A stretch of DNA of 64,000 nucleotides from Trebonia sp963836195 (GTDB lineage Bacteria; Actinomycetota; Actinomycetes; Streptosporangiales; Streptosporangiaceae), in the NCBI GenBank assembly GCA_963836195.1, contig CAWIIX010000020.1, positions 744,001 to 808,000 of the forward strand. The letters are read 5' to 3'. The notes under the pieces are model-generated. The model ran no database searches, was not told where the DNA came from, and saw only the letters and a list, made by a program, of their open reading frames with translations. Position numbers and translations under genes: made by a program. Positions 1 through 8,768 of this stretch are shown here, piece after piece. Each line of letters starts with the position of its first letter. Positions within the stretch are counted from its first letter, which is position 1.

Positions 1-2
1 CC

Positions 3-122
3 ACCTGGCTCCACCTCGGCTCCGGCCTGCCCAACGTCGCCGTCGACGACCTCACCCAGGGTCCGAACGGCTACATCTACGCCGCCACGCACGGCCGCGG
101 CGTCTGGCGCTTCAAGTTCTAG
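3..122 (+). CDS. C-terminal end of a BNR/sialidase-like repeat exoprotein (partial)
   Basis: Only the last 39 codons lie in the window, reading in frame from base 3 to a TAG at 120-122. The tail contains LPNVAVDDL, then YIYAATHGRGVW, and ends in RFKF. This LPN-V-D...YAATxGRGVW pattern is the usual last blade of BNR/WD40-like beta-propeller exoproteins (VPS10/xyloglucanase-type repeats), which are normally secreted and bind or cut polysaccharide. The enzyme activity cannot be read from this fragment. A strong hairpin follows the stop, so transcription probably ends here. Confidence 0.6.
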   Translation, partial: TWLHLGSGLPNVAVDDLTQGPNGYIYAATHGRGVWRFKF

Positions 123-151
123 AACCCCCAACCCCACCCGCGACGGAACGC

Positions 152-182
152 CCCCGCTCCAGGCCGCCCGCCTGGAGCGGGG
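152..182 (+). terminator. 13-bp perfect hairpin after the BNR gene
   Basis: The left arm CCCCGCTCCAGGC (152-164) and its exact complement (170-182) flank a 5-base loop. It lies 30 bp after the stop of the preceding gene and before the next start. There is no T tract, which is common for actinobacterial terminators. Confidence 0.7.
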
Positions 183-206
183 AACCGTTCAAAAGGTCGG
201 TGAGCC

Positions 207-646
207 ATGTCCCTGTCCAGAATCACGATGTTTGTCGCACTCCTATCCCTGCCGATCGCCTTGGTAACCCCTGGCAAGACGGCGGCAACGGCAACGCGGT
301 GATGACGTTCGCGCTGACCGGGAACGACTTCTATCCAAGCACCGCCTACGGCAGGCTGACGTCCACCTCCGGCGGGCTGCTCGGGTCCGTGATCAACATC
401 GCCGACCTCGGCAGGTCCCCGCAGGACGGGTTCCCCGAGTACCTCGGCTACCCAGGCGCAACTAGCCCGCGCTGGGGCGACTACAGCTGGTCGATGTACT
501 ACGCCGGGCGCGTCTACTTCGCCGGCGAGTACATCCCGTACCACAACTGCTCCGGACCGGCGTTCACCCTGACCGTCGGTACCTGCGGCGGTACCCGTGA
601 CGGGTACGCCAACTGGGGCACGTCGGTCAACTCGGTGCTGCCGTAA
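207..646 (+). pseudogene. Broken exoprotein gene: signal peptide joined out of frame to a C-terminal domain
   Basis: An ATG at 207 opens a typical signal peptide (MSLSRITMFVALLSLPIALV, then TPGKTAATATR) that stops at about 300. From about 285 another frame encodes a C-terminal domain ending at 646: NAVMTFALTGNDFYPS, then SPRWGDYSWSMYYAGRVYFA, then NWGTSVNSVLP. The VMTFxLTGxxFYPS and RWGDYS patterns are familiar from the C-terminus of large (about 500-residue) actinobacterial secreted proteins of unknown function. The simplest reading is that such a gene lost most of its middle, leaving signal peptide and tail in different frames. A protein started at the GTG at 200 would lack an export signal. 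A GC-rich hairpin follows. Confidence 0.55.
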
Positions 647-657
647 GGCTGCTCGCC

Positions 658-684
658 CGCGCCCCGGGTTCCGCCCGGGGCGCG
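658..684 (+). terminator. 11-bp GC-rich hairpin
   Basis: CGCGCCCCGGG (658-668) pairs exactly with 674-684 around the loop TTCCG, 11 bp after the stop of the broken exoprotein gene and before the transporter gene at 710. Confidence 0.75.
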
Positions 685-709
685 GCGGGCCGTCTGTCAT
701 GCTCGTTGG

Positions 710-1429
710 ATGATTGAGCTGAGCGATCCTGCCCGCGCGGGCCTGGTCCGCAGGGGTTTCGCCCTGGAGTGGGCGACGCTGGGGTGGAACGTAGCCGGAA
801 TCGTCATCCTGGCCATCGCGGCGGTGAGCGCCCGGTCGGTGGCACTGGCGGGATTCGGCCTGGACTCGCTCATCGAGATCGGCGCCTCCCTGGTGGTGAT
901 CTGGGAATTGTCGGGAACCGGCGCGGAGCGCCAGCGCCGCGGCCTGCGGCTGATCGGGTGGGCCTTCGCCCTCCTGGCGGTCTACCTGCTCATCCAGTCG
1001 ACGGTGGTGCTTGCCGCTGGCTACCACCCTCGGCACTCGCTGCTCGGCATCATCTGGACGGCGGTGACCGCGGTCGCGATGTTCACGCTGGCGGCAGGCA
1101 AGGCACGGACCGGCGCAGCGCTCGGCAACCCGGTGCTCCAGACTGAGGGCCGGGTAACCGTGATCGACGGCATCCTGGCAGTCGCGGTGCTGCTCGGCCT
1201 GGTCCTGAACGCCGCCGCGGGCTGGTGGTGGGCTGACCCGGCCGCCGGATACGTGCTGGTCTATTACGCCGCGCGCGAGGTCCGCGAGATCTTCACCATC
1301 CGCCCCTTACGCCGAACACTCATAACCTTCGGCGCTATCCTCCTTGGCTTGGAGGTGCACGATGGAGATCACCGCACTGGAGAAGCTGTCGCTGACCTGC
1401 GCTGCCTGCGGGCGCAGCTACGGGCTTGA
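710..1429 (+). CDS. Cation diffusion facilitator-like membrane transporter
   Basis: The 239-residue protein has about six hydrophobic segments. Its second segment reads FGLDSLIEIGASLVVIW, the DSLxDxxxS metal-site region of cation diffusion facilitator (CDF) exporters, and a later segment reads EGRVTVIDGILAVAVLLGLV, where CDF proteins carry their second pair of metal ligands. The family exports Zn, Co, Fe or Cd by proton antiport; here the metal is unknown. The usual C-terminal cytoplasmic metal-binding domain is absent. The last 20 or so residues (after about residue 215) are not typical and overlap the next gene by 68 bp, so the natural stop may have been lost to a small indel near 1330-1360. 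Confidence 0.7.
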   Translation: MIELSDPARAGLVRRGFALEWATLGWNVAGIVILAIAAVSARSVALAGFGLDSLIEIGASLVVIWELSGTGAERQRRGLRLIGWAFALLAVYLLIQSTVVLAAGYHPRHSLLGIIWTAVTAVAMFTLAAGKARTGAALGNPVLQTEGRVTVIDGILAVAVLLGLVLNAAAGWWWADPAAGYVLVYYAAREVREIFTIRPLRRTLITFGAILLGLEVHDGDHRTGEAVADLRCLRAQLRA

Positions 1430-2519
1430 CGAGCTCGCCTGGCGCTGCGACGGCTGTGGCGGCGTGCTAGACCTGGCCGGGTTCGCCCCGGCCGTGCCGC
1501 CCTTGCCCGTCATCGCCCAGCGGCGGCCGACGCTGTGGCGCTACGCCGAGGCGCTGCCGATCGATGAGCCGGCCGACATCAGCCTCGGCGAGGGCATGAC
1601 GCCGCTGGTGACCGCGCCCGATCTACCCGGCGTGCTCCTCAAGGTCGACTACCTGATGCCCAGCGGGTCGTTCAAGGACCGCGGCGCGGTGCTGCTGGCA
1701 GCGCTCGCCCGGCGGCTTGGCGTGCCGAGGATGGTGGCGGACAGCAGCGGGAACGCGGGGACCGCGGTCGCCGCTTACGCCGCCCGGGCCGGGATTCCGT
1801 GCGAGGTGTACGTCCCGGCCGCGACCTCGGCCGGGAAGGTCGCGCAGTTGCGCGCGTACGGCGCCACCGTCCGGCAGATTCCCGGCTCGAGGGAGGACAC
1901 GGCCGACGCCGCCGCCGAGGCAGCTGACCGGCCCGGGACCTTCTACGCCAGCCACGTCTACCACCCGTTCTTCCTGCAGGGCATGAAGACCTACGTGTTC
2001 GAGCTGTGGGAGCAGCTGGGCGGGCGGCTGCCCGCGACCCTGGTGCTGCCGGTCGGCAACGGCACGCTCGTGCTCGGCGCCTACCTCGGCTGCCGTGACC
2101 TCCTCGACCAGGGCCTGGTCGCCCGCCTGCCGCAGATCGTCGCGGTGCAGGCGGCCGGATGCGCGCCGCTCGCCCAGGCCTTCAGGGACGGCCAGCCCGG
2201 GCCGGCCGAGATCGTCGGCGAGCCGACGATCGCCGAGGGCATCGCGATCGCCCGCCCGGCTCGCGGCGCGCAGATCCTCGCCGCCGTCCGCGACACCGGC
2301 GGCGTGATCCTGACCGTCACCGACGACCAGGTCAACGCCGCCCACGCGGCCCTCCCCCGCGCGGGCCTCTACGTCGAGCCGACCGCCGCGGCCTGCTGGG
2401 CGGCGCTGCAAGCCGGCTTGATCGACACCAGCCTCCGACCCGACGGCGGACCCGCCGCGATCGCGCCGCTCTGCGGCAGCGGCCTCAAAGCCAAGCCCCC
2501 GGCCTCCTTCGCCGACTGA
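1362..2519 (+). CDS. Threonine synthase-like PLP-dependent enzyme
   Basis: A 385-residue fold-type II PLP enzyme. It opens with a zinc ribbon (C13, C16, C29, C32 in TCAACGRSYG and RCDGCGG), followed by the LGEGMTPL motif and the PLP lysine in SGSFKDRGA (K105). The phosphate-binding loop is probably PVGNGT. Threonine synthase converts O-phosphohomoserine to threonine and phosphate in the cytoplasm; the zinc-ribbon subgroup also includes paralogues of unclear substrate. ATG at 1362 is chosen over an in-frame TTG at 1344 because GGAGG at 1351-1355 is correctly spaced. It lies alone, not in a hom-thrC-thrB operon, which favours a paralogue over the housekeeping copy. Confidence 0.8.
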   Translation: MEITALEKLSLTCAACGRSYGLDELAWRCDGCGGVLDLAGFAPAVPPLPVIAQRRPTLWRYAEALPIDEPADISLGEGMTPLVTAPDLPGVLLKVDYLMPSGSFKDRGAVLLAALARRLGVPRMVADSSGNAGTAVAAYAARAGIPCEVYVPAATSAGKVAQLRAYGATVRQIPGSREDTADAAAEAADRPGTFYASHVYHPFFLQGMKTYVFELWEQLGGRLPATLVLPVGNGTLVLGAYLGCRDLLDQGLVARLPQIVAVQAAGCAPLAQAFRDGQPGPAEIVGEPTIAEGIAIARPARGAQILAAVRDTGGVILTVTDDQVNAAHAALPRAGLYVEPTAAACWAALQAGLIDTSLRPDGGPAAIAPLCGSGLKAKPPASFAD

Positions 2520-2557
2520 GGGCGCTGGCGAACAGGGACTCAACTGCTGGAGGGTCC

Positions 2558-2701
2558 GTGCGGTATCTGTTCTCCGGCCCGGCCGCCGATCGCCTCGACT
2601 GGATCCTCGACGGCCTGAACGGCGCGACGGACTGGGGCGGTGACGCCGCCGACGTGCTCGCGCCGGAGTTCGCCGCGCTCGTCCCGCCGGACGTGTTGAC
2701 G
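2558..2701 (+). pseudogene. Short N-terminal fragment, resembling the helical domain of actinobacterial serine hydrolases
   Basis: A GTG at 2558, preceded by GGAGGG, opens about 48 residues: VRYLFSGPAADRLDWILDG, then DVLAPEFAALVPPDVL. The SxPAxRLxWILDxLNG and FAALVPPDxL pattern resembles the N-terminal helical (ORF12-like) domain of beta-lactamase-type hydrolases. Similarity to that family stops abruptly at about 2700, where the sequence joins a fragment of a different gene in another frame, so it is a remnant. The family assignment is tentative. Confidence 0.35.
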
Positions 2702-2705
2702 AGAG

Positions 2706-3030
2706 TTGGGGGTTCCCGTCTTCGCGGTCGACTGGCTGCTCGGGTCACTCACCCCGTTCGGCGGCTATCACCTGGAGGAACTGTTCAAGATGGGCGGGGA
2801 GCTGCTGACCACGCTCGCCTACCGGCAGCTTGCCCTCGGCCAGTCCGCGATCCTCGATTTCCCGGCCGAGGACCTGGCCACCAGGAGCCGGTGGCGGAGC
2901 CTCGCGGGCGCCGCCGGGGCGGAGTTCCGGGTCGTCGTCTGCGTCTGCTCGGACCGGGAGCTGCACCGGGCTCGGCTGGAAGGCCGCGAGCGCGGCATCC
3001 CCGGCTGGCACGACGCCGGAAACTACTCAG
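2706..3030 (+). pseudogene. Fragment of a P-loop (AAA_33-type) kinase-like protein
   Basis: This frame reads GVPVFAVDWLLGSLTPFGG, then LAYRQLALGQSAILDFPAED, then VVCVCSDRELHRARLEGR and RGIPGWHD. This is the middle of the small actinobacterial P-loop kinases, where ALDWLLGxLTPFGG follows the Walker A motif. The Walker A (GxxxxGKS) is missing because the 5' end is fused to an unrelated fragment at about 2700. The 3' end is replaced after GIPGWHDAGN at about 3025 by low-G+C sequence. Both ends are gone, so no active product is expected. Confidence 0.55.
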
Positions 3031-3040
3031 GCTCTGGTTA

Positions 3041-3160
3041 TCATTTTCTCATCCACGCCATGACAACCATGCCCGTAATAATGCCGAACATAAATGCTAG
3101 CCAGAATCCCGGGAAAGTAATATCCCCGCTCCCGGTCGCGAGCGCCATAGCCGTAGTCAT
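3041..3160 (-). CDS. Small single-span membrane protein, 39 residues
   Basis: On the minus strand an ATG at 3160-3158, preceded by AAGGA about 7 bases upstream, opens a 39-codon frame ending in TGA at 3043-3041. The product starts MTTAMALATGSGDITFPG and continues with the hydrophobic run FWLAFMFGIITGMVVMAW before a basic end, MRK. This is the layout of a one-pass inner-membrane peptide with a positive-inside C-terminus. Codons are far less G/C-biased at third positions than in neighbouring genes (several ATT, TTT, GTT, ATG), so it may be recently acquired. No family is recognised. It lies head-on against the truncated kinase fragment, in a low-G+C block that may be an insertion. Confidence 0.5.
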   Translation of the reverse strand: MTTAMALATGSGDITFPGFWLAFMFGIITGMVVMAWMRK

Positions 3161-3451
3161 TGGGTATCCTTAACCGTTGACCGCGCTTCATGCGGGCAGC
3201 TTTACCGCGTCGCGTGCCGGATCGTACTAGCCCGCTTCCTCGGGCAGCCCGACGCACATATTCCCTCGTTGGGATTCAGCTAACCATGCCGCATCACGTG
3301 CGCTTACCGCGCTGACGTGGGCTTATGCACCAATTTCGACCGCATGCCCGGTACCCGTGAAATCATCTCTTCGAGGGAGACGGCGCAATTGATCCAGTTA
3401 TCGGCGAGAAGCGACAGACGGCCGCATCACTTCTGGGCCGAAATGTGGGAC
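3161..3451. other. Low-G+C intergenic stretch without a recognised gene
   Basis: About 290 bp with clearly lower G+C than the rest of the window. It carries the upstream region of the small membrane protein gene and the 3' flank of the AraC gene. I see no convincing coding frame, tRNA or terminal inverted repeat here. Confidence 0.5.
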
Positions 3452-4338
3452 TTAAAGACCGACCGCGCCGGCGGGGGCGGTGGCGCGCTGGTAGCGGCCG
3501 GGGGTGACGCCGTAGTAGCGGACGAACCAGCGGGACAGGTGGCTCTGGTCGGCGAACCCGGCCAGCGCCGCCGCCTCGCTGATCGGCGTTCCGGCCGCGA
3601 TCAGCGCGCGGGCCTCGCGCAGCCGCAGCTGGCGCTGGTAGTCGCTTGGCGGCATCCCGTAGACGTGGGTGAACGCGCGGTGCACCGCGAACCGGCTGCG
3701 GCCGGTGACCGCGGCCAGGTCGTCGGCGCTGAGGTCGTCCCGGTAGCGGCCGGCGATCAGGTCCCGGGCGCGAGCGCGCGACCCGCCGCGCGTCGGCCGG
3801 CCCTGCCGTCGGCCGGCCCGGCCTGCGGCGGGCGGTCCGCCCGGCGCGAGGACGTTCCGGCGCGCCGGGCCGCGGCCAGCACCACCGCCGCCAGCAGCTC
3901 GTCGCGGTGCAGCGCGGTCGCCTGGCCGAGCAGGGCGATGTGCAGGCGACGGAGCCGGGCGGCCAGCACCGGGTCGCTGAGCACCGGGTCGGCGAACAGC
4001 GGCAGGCCGACCGGGCGGTCGGCCGCGTCGGCGAGCACGGTCGACACCAGCTCCGGGCCGATGTGGATCATCCGGTAGGTGAAGCCGAACCCGTCGGTGG
4101 CCTGGCCGTCGTGCGGGTCGTCGGGGTTGAAGGCCATCACCATCCCGGCCGCGCTCGTGTAGGCGGCGCCCCGGCAGGTGAACGACTGCGCCCCGACGTC
4201 GGTGACGCCGAGCGAGTAGGTCTCGTGACTGTGCCGGTGGTAGACATGCCGCTCGAAGTGCGCGTGCATCGCCTCGAGGGGCTCGTCGGCGGCCCGCCAG
4301 TAGTGCGCCCAGTCTCCCGTCGCGGTGTCGGCTGTCAC
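3452..4338 (-). CDS. AraC-family transcriptional regulator (frameshifted)
   Basis: Two overlapping minus-strand frames together give a roughly 295-residue AraC regulator. The 5' part starts at GTG 4338 and carries the cupin-type AraC ligand domain (FERHVYHRHSHETYSLGVTD, then AFNPDDPHDG). The 3' part carries both helix-turn-helix motifs: DDLAAVTGRSRFAVHRAFTH, then AGFADQSHLSRWFVRYYGVT, then PGRYQRA. The frames switch at about 3780-3840, in a G/C-rich repeat, which looks like a one-base indel. It is divergent from the DUF2000 gene, whose start is 65 bp away, so it probably controls that gene. Ligand unknown. Confidence 0.75.
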
Positions 4339-4402
4339 CGTTCCATTCTCGCCGGCCCGGCCGCACCAGCGTTCAAGACCGCCCGGCCGGCCGGGCGTCA
4401 CG

Positions 4403-4823
4403 ATGGAACGGGTGAAATTCGACACCAAGATCGCCATCGCCGTCCAGCAGGACCTGGCCGCCTGGCAGAAGCTCAACGTCACCGCGTTCCTGGCCAGCGC
4501 CGTGGCCGGCGGTGCCCCCGAGGCCATCGGCGAGCCTTACGCGGACGGCTCAGGCAACGCCTACCTGGCGATGTTCCGCCAGCCGGTGCTCGTCTACGCG
4601 GCCGACGGGGCCGACCTCGGCCGGGTCCGGGCGCTGGCCGTCGGCCGCAGCCTGGCGACGGCGGTCTACATCGAGGAGATGTTCAAGACCGGCCACGACG
4701 AGGCCAACCGGGCCGCCGTCAGCGCCGTCGCGGCCGACGACCTGCCGCTCGTCGGCGCTGGCCGTCTACGGGCCGAGGAACGCCGTCGACAAGGTCATGA
4801 AGGGTCTGCCGCTGCACCCGTGA
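4403..4823 (+). CDS. DUF2000 family protein (frameshift near the end)
   Basis: About 139 residues, beginning MERVKFDTKIAIAVQQDLAA, then WQKLNVTAFLASAVAGG. This is the hallmark start of DUF2000 proteins, small peptidyl-tRNA-hydrolase-like proteins of unknown role that often sit beside AraC regulators. Around 4755 the frame must shift once: the first frame reads ADDLPLVG and the next continues LAVYGPRNAVDKVMKGLPLH to the stop at 4821-4823. A start at GTG 4412 (VKFDTK) is also possible and matches usual family starts. It is divergent from the AraC gene, and the pair is likely a regulatory unit. Confidence 0.75.
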
Positions 4824-4877
4824 CACGCCCGCAAAAGCGCGTGACACCGATGGCCCCGGCCCTCAATGATGGGCGGT

Positions 4878-5664
4878 ATGACTGCGACGATGATCGAAGT
4901 TGACGGCGGCACCGTCTGGGCGGACGACACTGGCGGCGACGGGGCGCCGCTGGTGCTGCTGCACCCGGGCGTCGGCGACTCGAGGATCTGGGACCCGGTG
5001 CTGCCCGCGCTGGCGGCGAAGTACCGGGTGATCAGGTACGACGCCCGGGGCTTCGGCCAGTCCCCCGCCCCGACGGCGGAGTTCTCGCTGCTGCGCGACC
5101 TGGTGACGGTGCTCGACCACTACGGCGTCAAGCGGGCGGCGATCGTCGGCTGCAGCCAGGGCGGCGGCACCGCGCTCGGGCTGGCGCTCGAGCAGCCGGA
5201 GCGGGTTGCGGCGCTGGTGCTGCTGTGCCCCGGCTTCCCGGGGATCCCGCTCGACGATGAGTCGGACGAGGGCGCCGTCCTGGGGGCCGAATGGGAGCGG
5301 GCCGAGGCCGCCGGCGACGTCGACGGCCTGGCGAGCGTCACCCAGCGCGTCTGGGGCCGGTCCGGCGCCACCCCGGAGGCCATGGAGCAGTTCCGGTCGT
5401 CGGCACGCGCCGTCCTGTCCTCCGGCGACCTCGAGCAGGAGGACCCGCCGGTCTTCGACCGGCTCGGCCGAGATCGCGGTGCCGACGTCGCTGCTGGTCG
5501 GCGACGCCGACTTCGCGCCGCTGATCGAGGCGGACAAGGCCGCCGCCGCCCGCATCCCCGGCTGCGAGCTCATCCTCGTCCCGGGCATGGACCACCTGCC
5601 GCCGCTGCGCGACCCCGAGGTGGTGCTGCAGACGATCACCAGCACGCTCGCCCGCGCCTCCTGG
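4878..5664 (+). CDS. Alpha/beta hydrolase (frameshifted)
   Basis: A single-domain alpha/beta hydrolase of about 260 residues. Visible motifs are the HPGVGDSRIWDPV oxyanion region, YDARGFGQS, the nucleophile elbow GCSQGG (S93), and, after a frame change at about 5463, LLVGDADFAP (acid region) and GMDHLPPLRDP (catalytic His). The frame shift lies between the lid and the acid residue and looks like a one-base indel. The 3' frame has no stop before it enters the antisense of the downstream exporter gene, so the natural end near 5660 may also be damaged. The ATG at 4878 follows GGGCGG. Substrate unknown. Confidence 0.7.
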
Positions 5665-6615
5665 TTACCCCGCGACCGGCGTGGAGTCGGCGGGAGGGGC
5701 GGAGGCCAGGGTCCGTTCGGACAACTGGGTTTCATGGGTTTGGTTTTTCTGCGCCGCCGACGGCAGCCTGATGATGCCCTGGGCGGCGAGCACGCCGACG
5801 ACGAGCAGCGCCGCGCCGGCCAGCTCGGCCGGGCCGGGGGTCTCCCCCAGCAGCGCCCACGAGCTGGCCATCGCCACCACCGGGGCGAGCAGCACCCACG
5901 GCACCACGTTCCCCGAGGGGTACCGGGACAGCAGCCGGTTGAACACCGCGTAGCCGACCAGCGAGCACAGCCCGGCCGTGTAGACGGTGGAAAGCGCGCC
6001 GTTCCAGCCCAGGTGGAGCAGCCCGTGGCCCATCGCGGCGGGCCCGTAGAGCACCAGGCTGAGCCCCAGCAGGGGCACCGGGACCACGGTCGCCGACCAG
6101 ACCGTGAGCGCCAGCCCGCCTGGCGCGTGCGCGGCGCGGGAGACGACGTTGCCGACGCCCCACGACAGCCCGGCCAGCAGGCACAGGCCGAGCGCCGCGA
6201 GCGGCGCCTGGCCGCCGATGCCGAGCGCGACCACGAACAGGCCGGCCACGCCGAGCGCGGTTCCGATCACCTGGGCCCGGGTGGGGCGCTCGCGCAGGGC
6301 GACGCCGGCGATCACGATCGTGAACACCGCCTGCGACTGGAGCACCAGCGCGGCCAGCCCCGGTCCCAGGCCCAGGTGCATCGCCAGGTACAGGAAGCCG
6401 AACTGCCCCAGGCTCATGAACGCGCCGACCGCCGCGACCGTGCGGAACGGCACCGGCGGCCGCTTGACGAACAAGCAGGCGACCGAGACGACCGAGAAGC
6501 GGATGGCCGCGAACAGCAGCGGCGGCACCGTCCCCATGCCCCAGTCGATAACGACGAAGTTGAAGCCCCAGAGGCCGGCGACGGTCACGACGAGGAGGGT
6601 GTCCCGGCGGTTCAT
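5665..6615 (-). CDS. EamA/DMT-family exporter
   Basis: A 316-residue membrane protein with about ten transmembrane helices arranged as two EamA repeats. The first includes GLWGFNFVVIDWG and the second SWGVGNVVSRAA; the charged turn LRERPTRAQVIGTALGVAG is typical of the family. EamA proteins export amino acids (cysteine or O-acetylserine in Escherichia coli) and other metabolites. The start is placed at ATG 6615 (MNRRDTLL), which gives a first helix directly after a basic N-terminus; 20 more in-frame upstream codons are possible but atypical. It is divergent from the LysR gene, a common exporter/regulator arrangement. Confidence 0.85.
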   Translation of the reverse strand: MNRRDTLLVVTVAGLWGFNFVVIDWGMGTVPPLLFAAIRFSVVSVACLFVKRPPVPFRTVAAVGAFMSLGQFGFLYLAMHLGLGPGLAALVLQSQAVFTIVIAGVALRERPTRAQVIGTALGVAGLFVVALGIGGQAPLAALGLCLLAGLSWGVGNVVSRAAHAPGGLALTVWSATVVPVPLLGLSLVLYGPAAMGHGLLHLGWNGALSTVYTAGLCSLVGYAVFNRLLSRYPSGNVVPWVLLAPVVAMASSWALLGETPGPAELAGAALLVVGVLAAQGIIRLPSAAQKNQTHETQLSERTLASAPPADSTPVAG

Positions 6616-6640
6616 GCAGCTCACGCTACGGTCGCGGACG

Positions 6641-6690
6641 ATGAAGCACCAGCGAACGTTTATACCGCTAACCATGTAGCATTACTTCAT
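6641..6690. promoter_or_regulatory. Shared EamA/LysR promoter region with ATGWAG half-sites
   Basis: The 73-bp gap between the divergent genes is A+T-rich. ATGAAG (6641-6646) is mirrored by CTTCAT (6685-6690), and ATGTAG-CATTA-CTTCAT (6674-6690) forms an imperfect dyad overlapping the LysR start codon. These are plausible LysR binding sites, inferred from symmetry and position only. Confidence 0.4.
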
Positions 6691-7579
6691 GATTGATCTG
6701 GTGGCGCTCGACTCGCTGCGCGCCGTCGACTCCCGCGGCTCGGTCGTGGCGGCCGCCGACGCGCTCGGCTTCACCCCCAGCGCGGTATCACAGCAGATCA
6801 AGCGGCTGGAACGGCAGACCGGGGTGCCGCTGCTCGAGCGGGTCGGCCGGGGCGTGATGCTGACCAGGCACGGCCGGCACCTGGTCGAGCAGGGCACCCG
6901 GCTGCTGTCTGACCTCGAGGAGCTGCAGTCGGGCCTGCACGAGCAGGCGGGAACGGTGGCCGGGCACGTGCGCCTGGCGGCCTTCTCCACCGCCATGCGG
7001 GGGCTGATCGCGCCCGCGCTGCCGCCGGTGCTTGCCGCCCATCCGGGACTGCGGGTGAGCCTGACCGAACGCGAGCCGTGGGACACCGTCGACCTCGTCG
7101 CGACCGGGCAGACCGACCTGGGGGTGGCGCACAGCTGGGGCGACGTCCCGCTGGCGGTCCCCGCGCACGTCGCCAGCACCACGATCGCCCGCGACCTGGC
7201 CGACGTGATCGTGCGACGCGACCACCCGCTGGCGGCCCGCCCGGTCGTCACCCCCCGCGACCTCGCGGGCGAGGACTGGATCGGCACCCCCGACGGGACG
7301 ATCTGCCGCCAGTGGCTGCTGCGGATGCACGACGGGACCGGCGCGCTGCCCCGCGTCGCGCACGTCTCGATGGAGTTCGACAGCCACCTGGCGCTGGTCC
7401 GGGCCGGGCTCGGCATCGCGCTGATCCCCCGGCTCGGGCGGGCGCCGCTCGGCCCCGACCTGGCCGCGGTGGCGGTCGACGACCCGGTGCCGAGCCGCGA
7501 GATCGTGGCCCTGCACCGCGCCTCGATGAGCGACTCGCCGGCCATCGGGGCGCTGCTGGCCGCGCTGACCCGGTTGTAA
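6689..7579 (+). CDS. LysR-family transcriptional regulator
   Basis: A 296-residue LysR regulator. The N-terminal winged helix-turn-helix covers residues 5-60 (AVDSRGSVVAAADALGFTPS, AVSQQIKRLERQTGVPLLER). The C-terminal two-lobe effector domain begins near residue 90 (GHVRLAAFSTAM) and includes MEFDSHLALVRAGLGIALIP, typical of the second lobe. The start ATG at 6689 is 74 bp from the divergent EamA exporter start, so the most likely target is that exporter plus its own gene. The effector, presumably the exported metabolite, cannot be told from sequence. The gene reads intact. Confidence 0.9.
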   Translation: MIDLVALDSLRAVDSRGSVVAAADALGFTPSAVSQQIKRLERQTGVPLLERVGRGVMLTRHGRHLVEQGTRLLSDLEELQSGLHEQAGTVAGHVRLAAFSTAMRGLIAPALPPVLAAHPGLRVSLTEREPWDTVDLVATGQTDLGVAHSWGDVPLAVPAHVASTTIARDLADVIVRRDHPLAARPVVTPRDLAGEDWIGTPDGTICRQWLLRMHDGTGALPRVAHVSMEFDSHLALVRAGLGIALIPRLGRAPLGPDLAAVAVDDPVPSREIVALHRASMSDSPAIGALLAALTRL

Positions 7580-7609
7580 ACGACGGGGCCGCTGGCCAGA
7601 CTTGGCGTC

Positions 7610-8753
7610 ATGAGCGAAGACGTCGCCCCGTTCCGCGTTGACGTGCCCGAGGCCTCGCTGGCCGACCTGCGCGAGCGGCTGCGCCGCGACCCGGTGGCCG
7701 GAACCGGAGACCGTGACCGACTGGTCGCAGGGGACCCCGCTGGCCTACGTGCGGGAGCTGTGCCGGTACTGGCTGATGGAGTACGAATGGCCGGCCGCGC
7801 AGGCCCGGCTCAACCGGTTCCCGCAGTTCCTGACCCGCATCAACGACCTCGACATCCACTTCGTGCACGTCCGCTCGCCCCACCCCGGCGCCACCCCGCT
7901 GGTCATGACCCACGGTTGGCCCGGCTCGGTGGTGGAGTTCCGCAAGGTCATCGACCCGCTGACCGACCCGGTGGCGTTCGGCGGCAGCGCCGCCGACGCG
8001 TTCCACGTGGTCTGCCCGACGCTGCCCGGCTACGGGTTCAGCGGCAAGCCGACCCGGCCCGGGTGGGGCGTCGAGCGGATCGCCGACACCTGGGACCAGC
8101 TCATGGGTCGGCTCGGCTACCCGCGCTACGGCGCCCAGGGCGGCGACTGGGGATCGCTGGTGACCTCGGCGCTCGGTCGGCGGCATCCCGCCCGCGTGAT
8201 CGGGGTGCACCTCAACATGGTGATCGCCTTCCCCGACCCCGGCACGATCAGCGACCTGACCGCGCGGGAACAGGACGCGCTGGCCGCCGGGGGCCGCCAC
8301 CGCGCCCAGGGCAGCGGGTACGCCGCGATCCAGTCGACCCGCCCGCAGGGCATCGGCTACGGCCTGGTCGACTCCCCGGCCGCGCTGTGCGCCTGGATCG
8401 TGGAGAAGTTCCAGGCCTGGAGCGACTGCAACGGCGACCCCGGCACCGTCTTCAGCGCCGACGAGATGCTCGACAACATCATGCTGTACTGGCTGACCGG
8501 CAGCGGGGCGTCGGCCGCCCGGCTGTACTGGGAGAGCTACGCCCGGCGCAGCTCCGACCCGGTCCCGGTCCCGGCCGGGGCCTCGATCTTCCCCAAGGAG
8601 ATCTACCGCCCGTCCCGCCGCTGGGCCGAGCCGCTCTTCACCGATCTGCGGTACTGGAATGAGCTCGACCACGGCGGCCATTTCGCCGCCCTGGAGCAGC
8701 CGGCGGTGTTTATCGACGAGGTGCGCGCGGCCTTCCGATCGTTCCGGGATTGA
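7610..8753 (+). CDS. Epoxide hydrolase, EHN-domain type (frameshifted)
   Basis: About 380 residues, with the N-terminal EHN domain (FRVDVPEASLADLRERLRR; SQGTPLAYVRELCRYW) followed by an alpha/beta hydrolase core. Core motifs are MTHGWPGSVVEF (oxyanion HGWPGS), the nucleophile elbow GGDWGS with an aspartate nucleophile, and DHGGHFAALEQP, which carries the catalytic histidine. The family opens epoxides in the cytoplasm by an ester intermediate. The first 28 codons are in one frame and the rest in another; one extra C at about 7692 explains this. It lies 30 bp after the LysR gene and may be co-transcribed. Substrate unknown. Confidence 0.8.
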
Positions 8754-8768
8754 ACCTATTCTGGAATT

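Noticed and set aside
6548..6565. Possible extra motif copy (GATAACGACGAAGTTG) inside the EamA gene
   Set aside because: Only the first six bases and scattered later ones match; it lies within an intact coding region, unlike all true copies.
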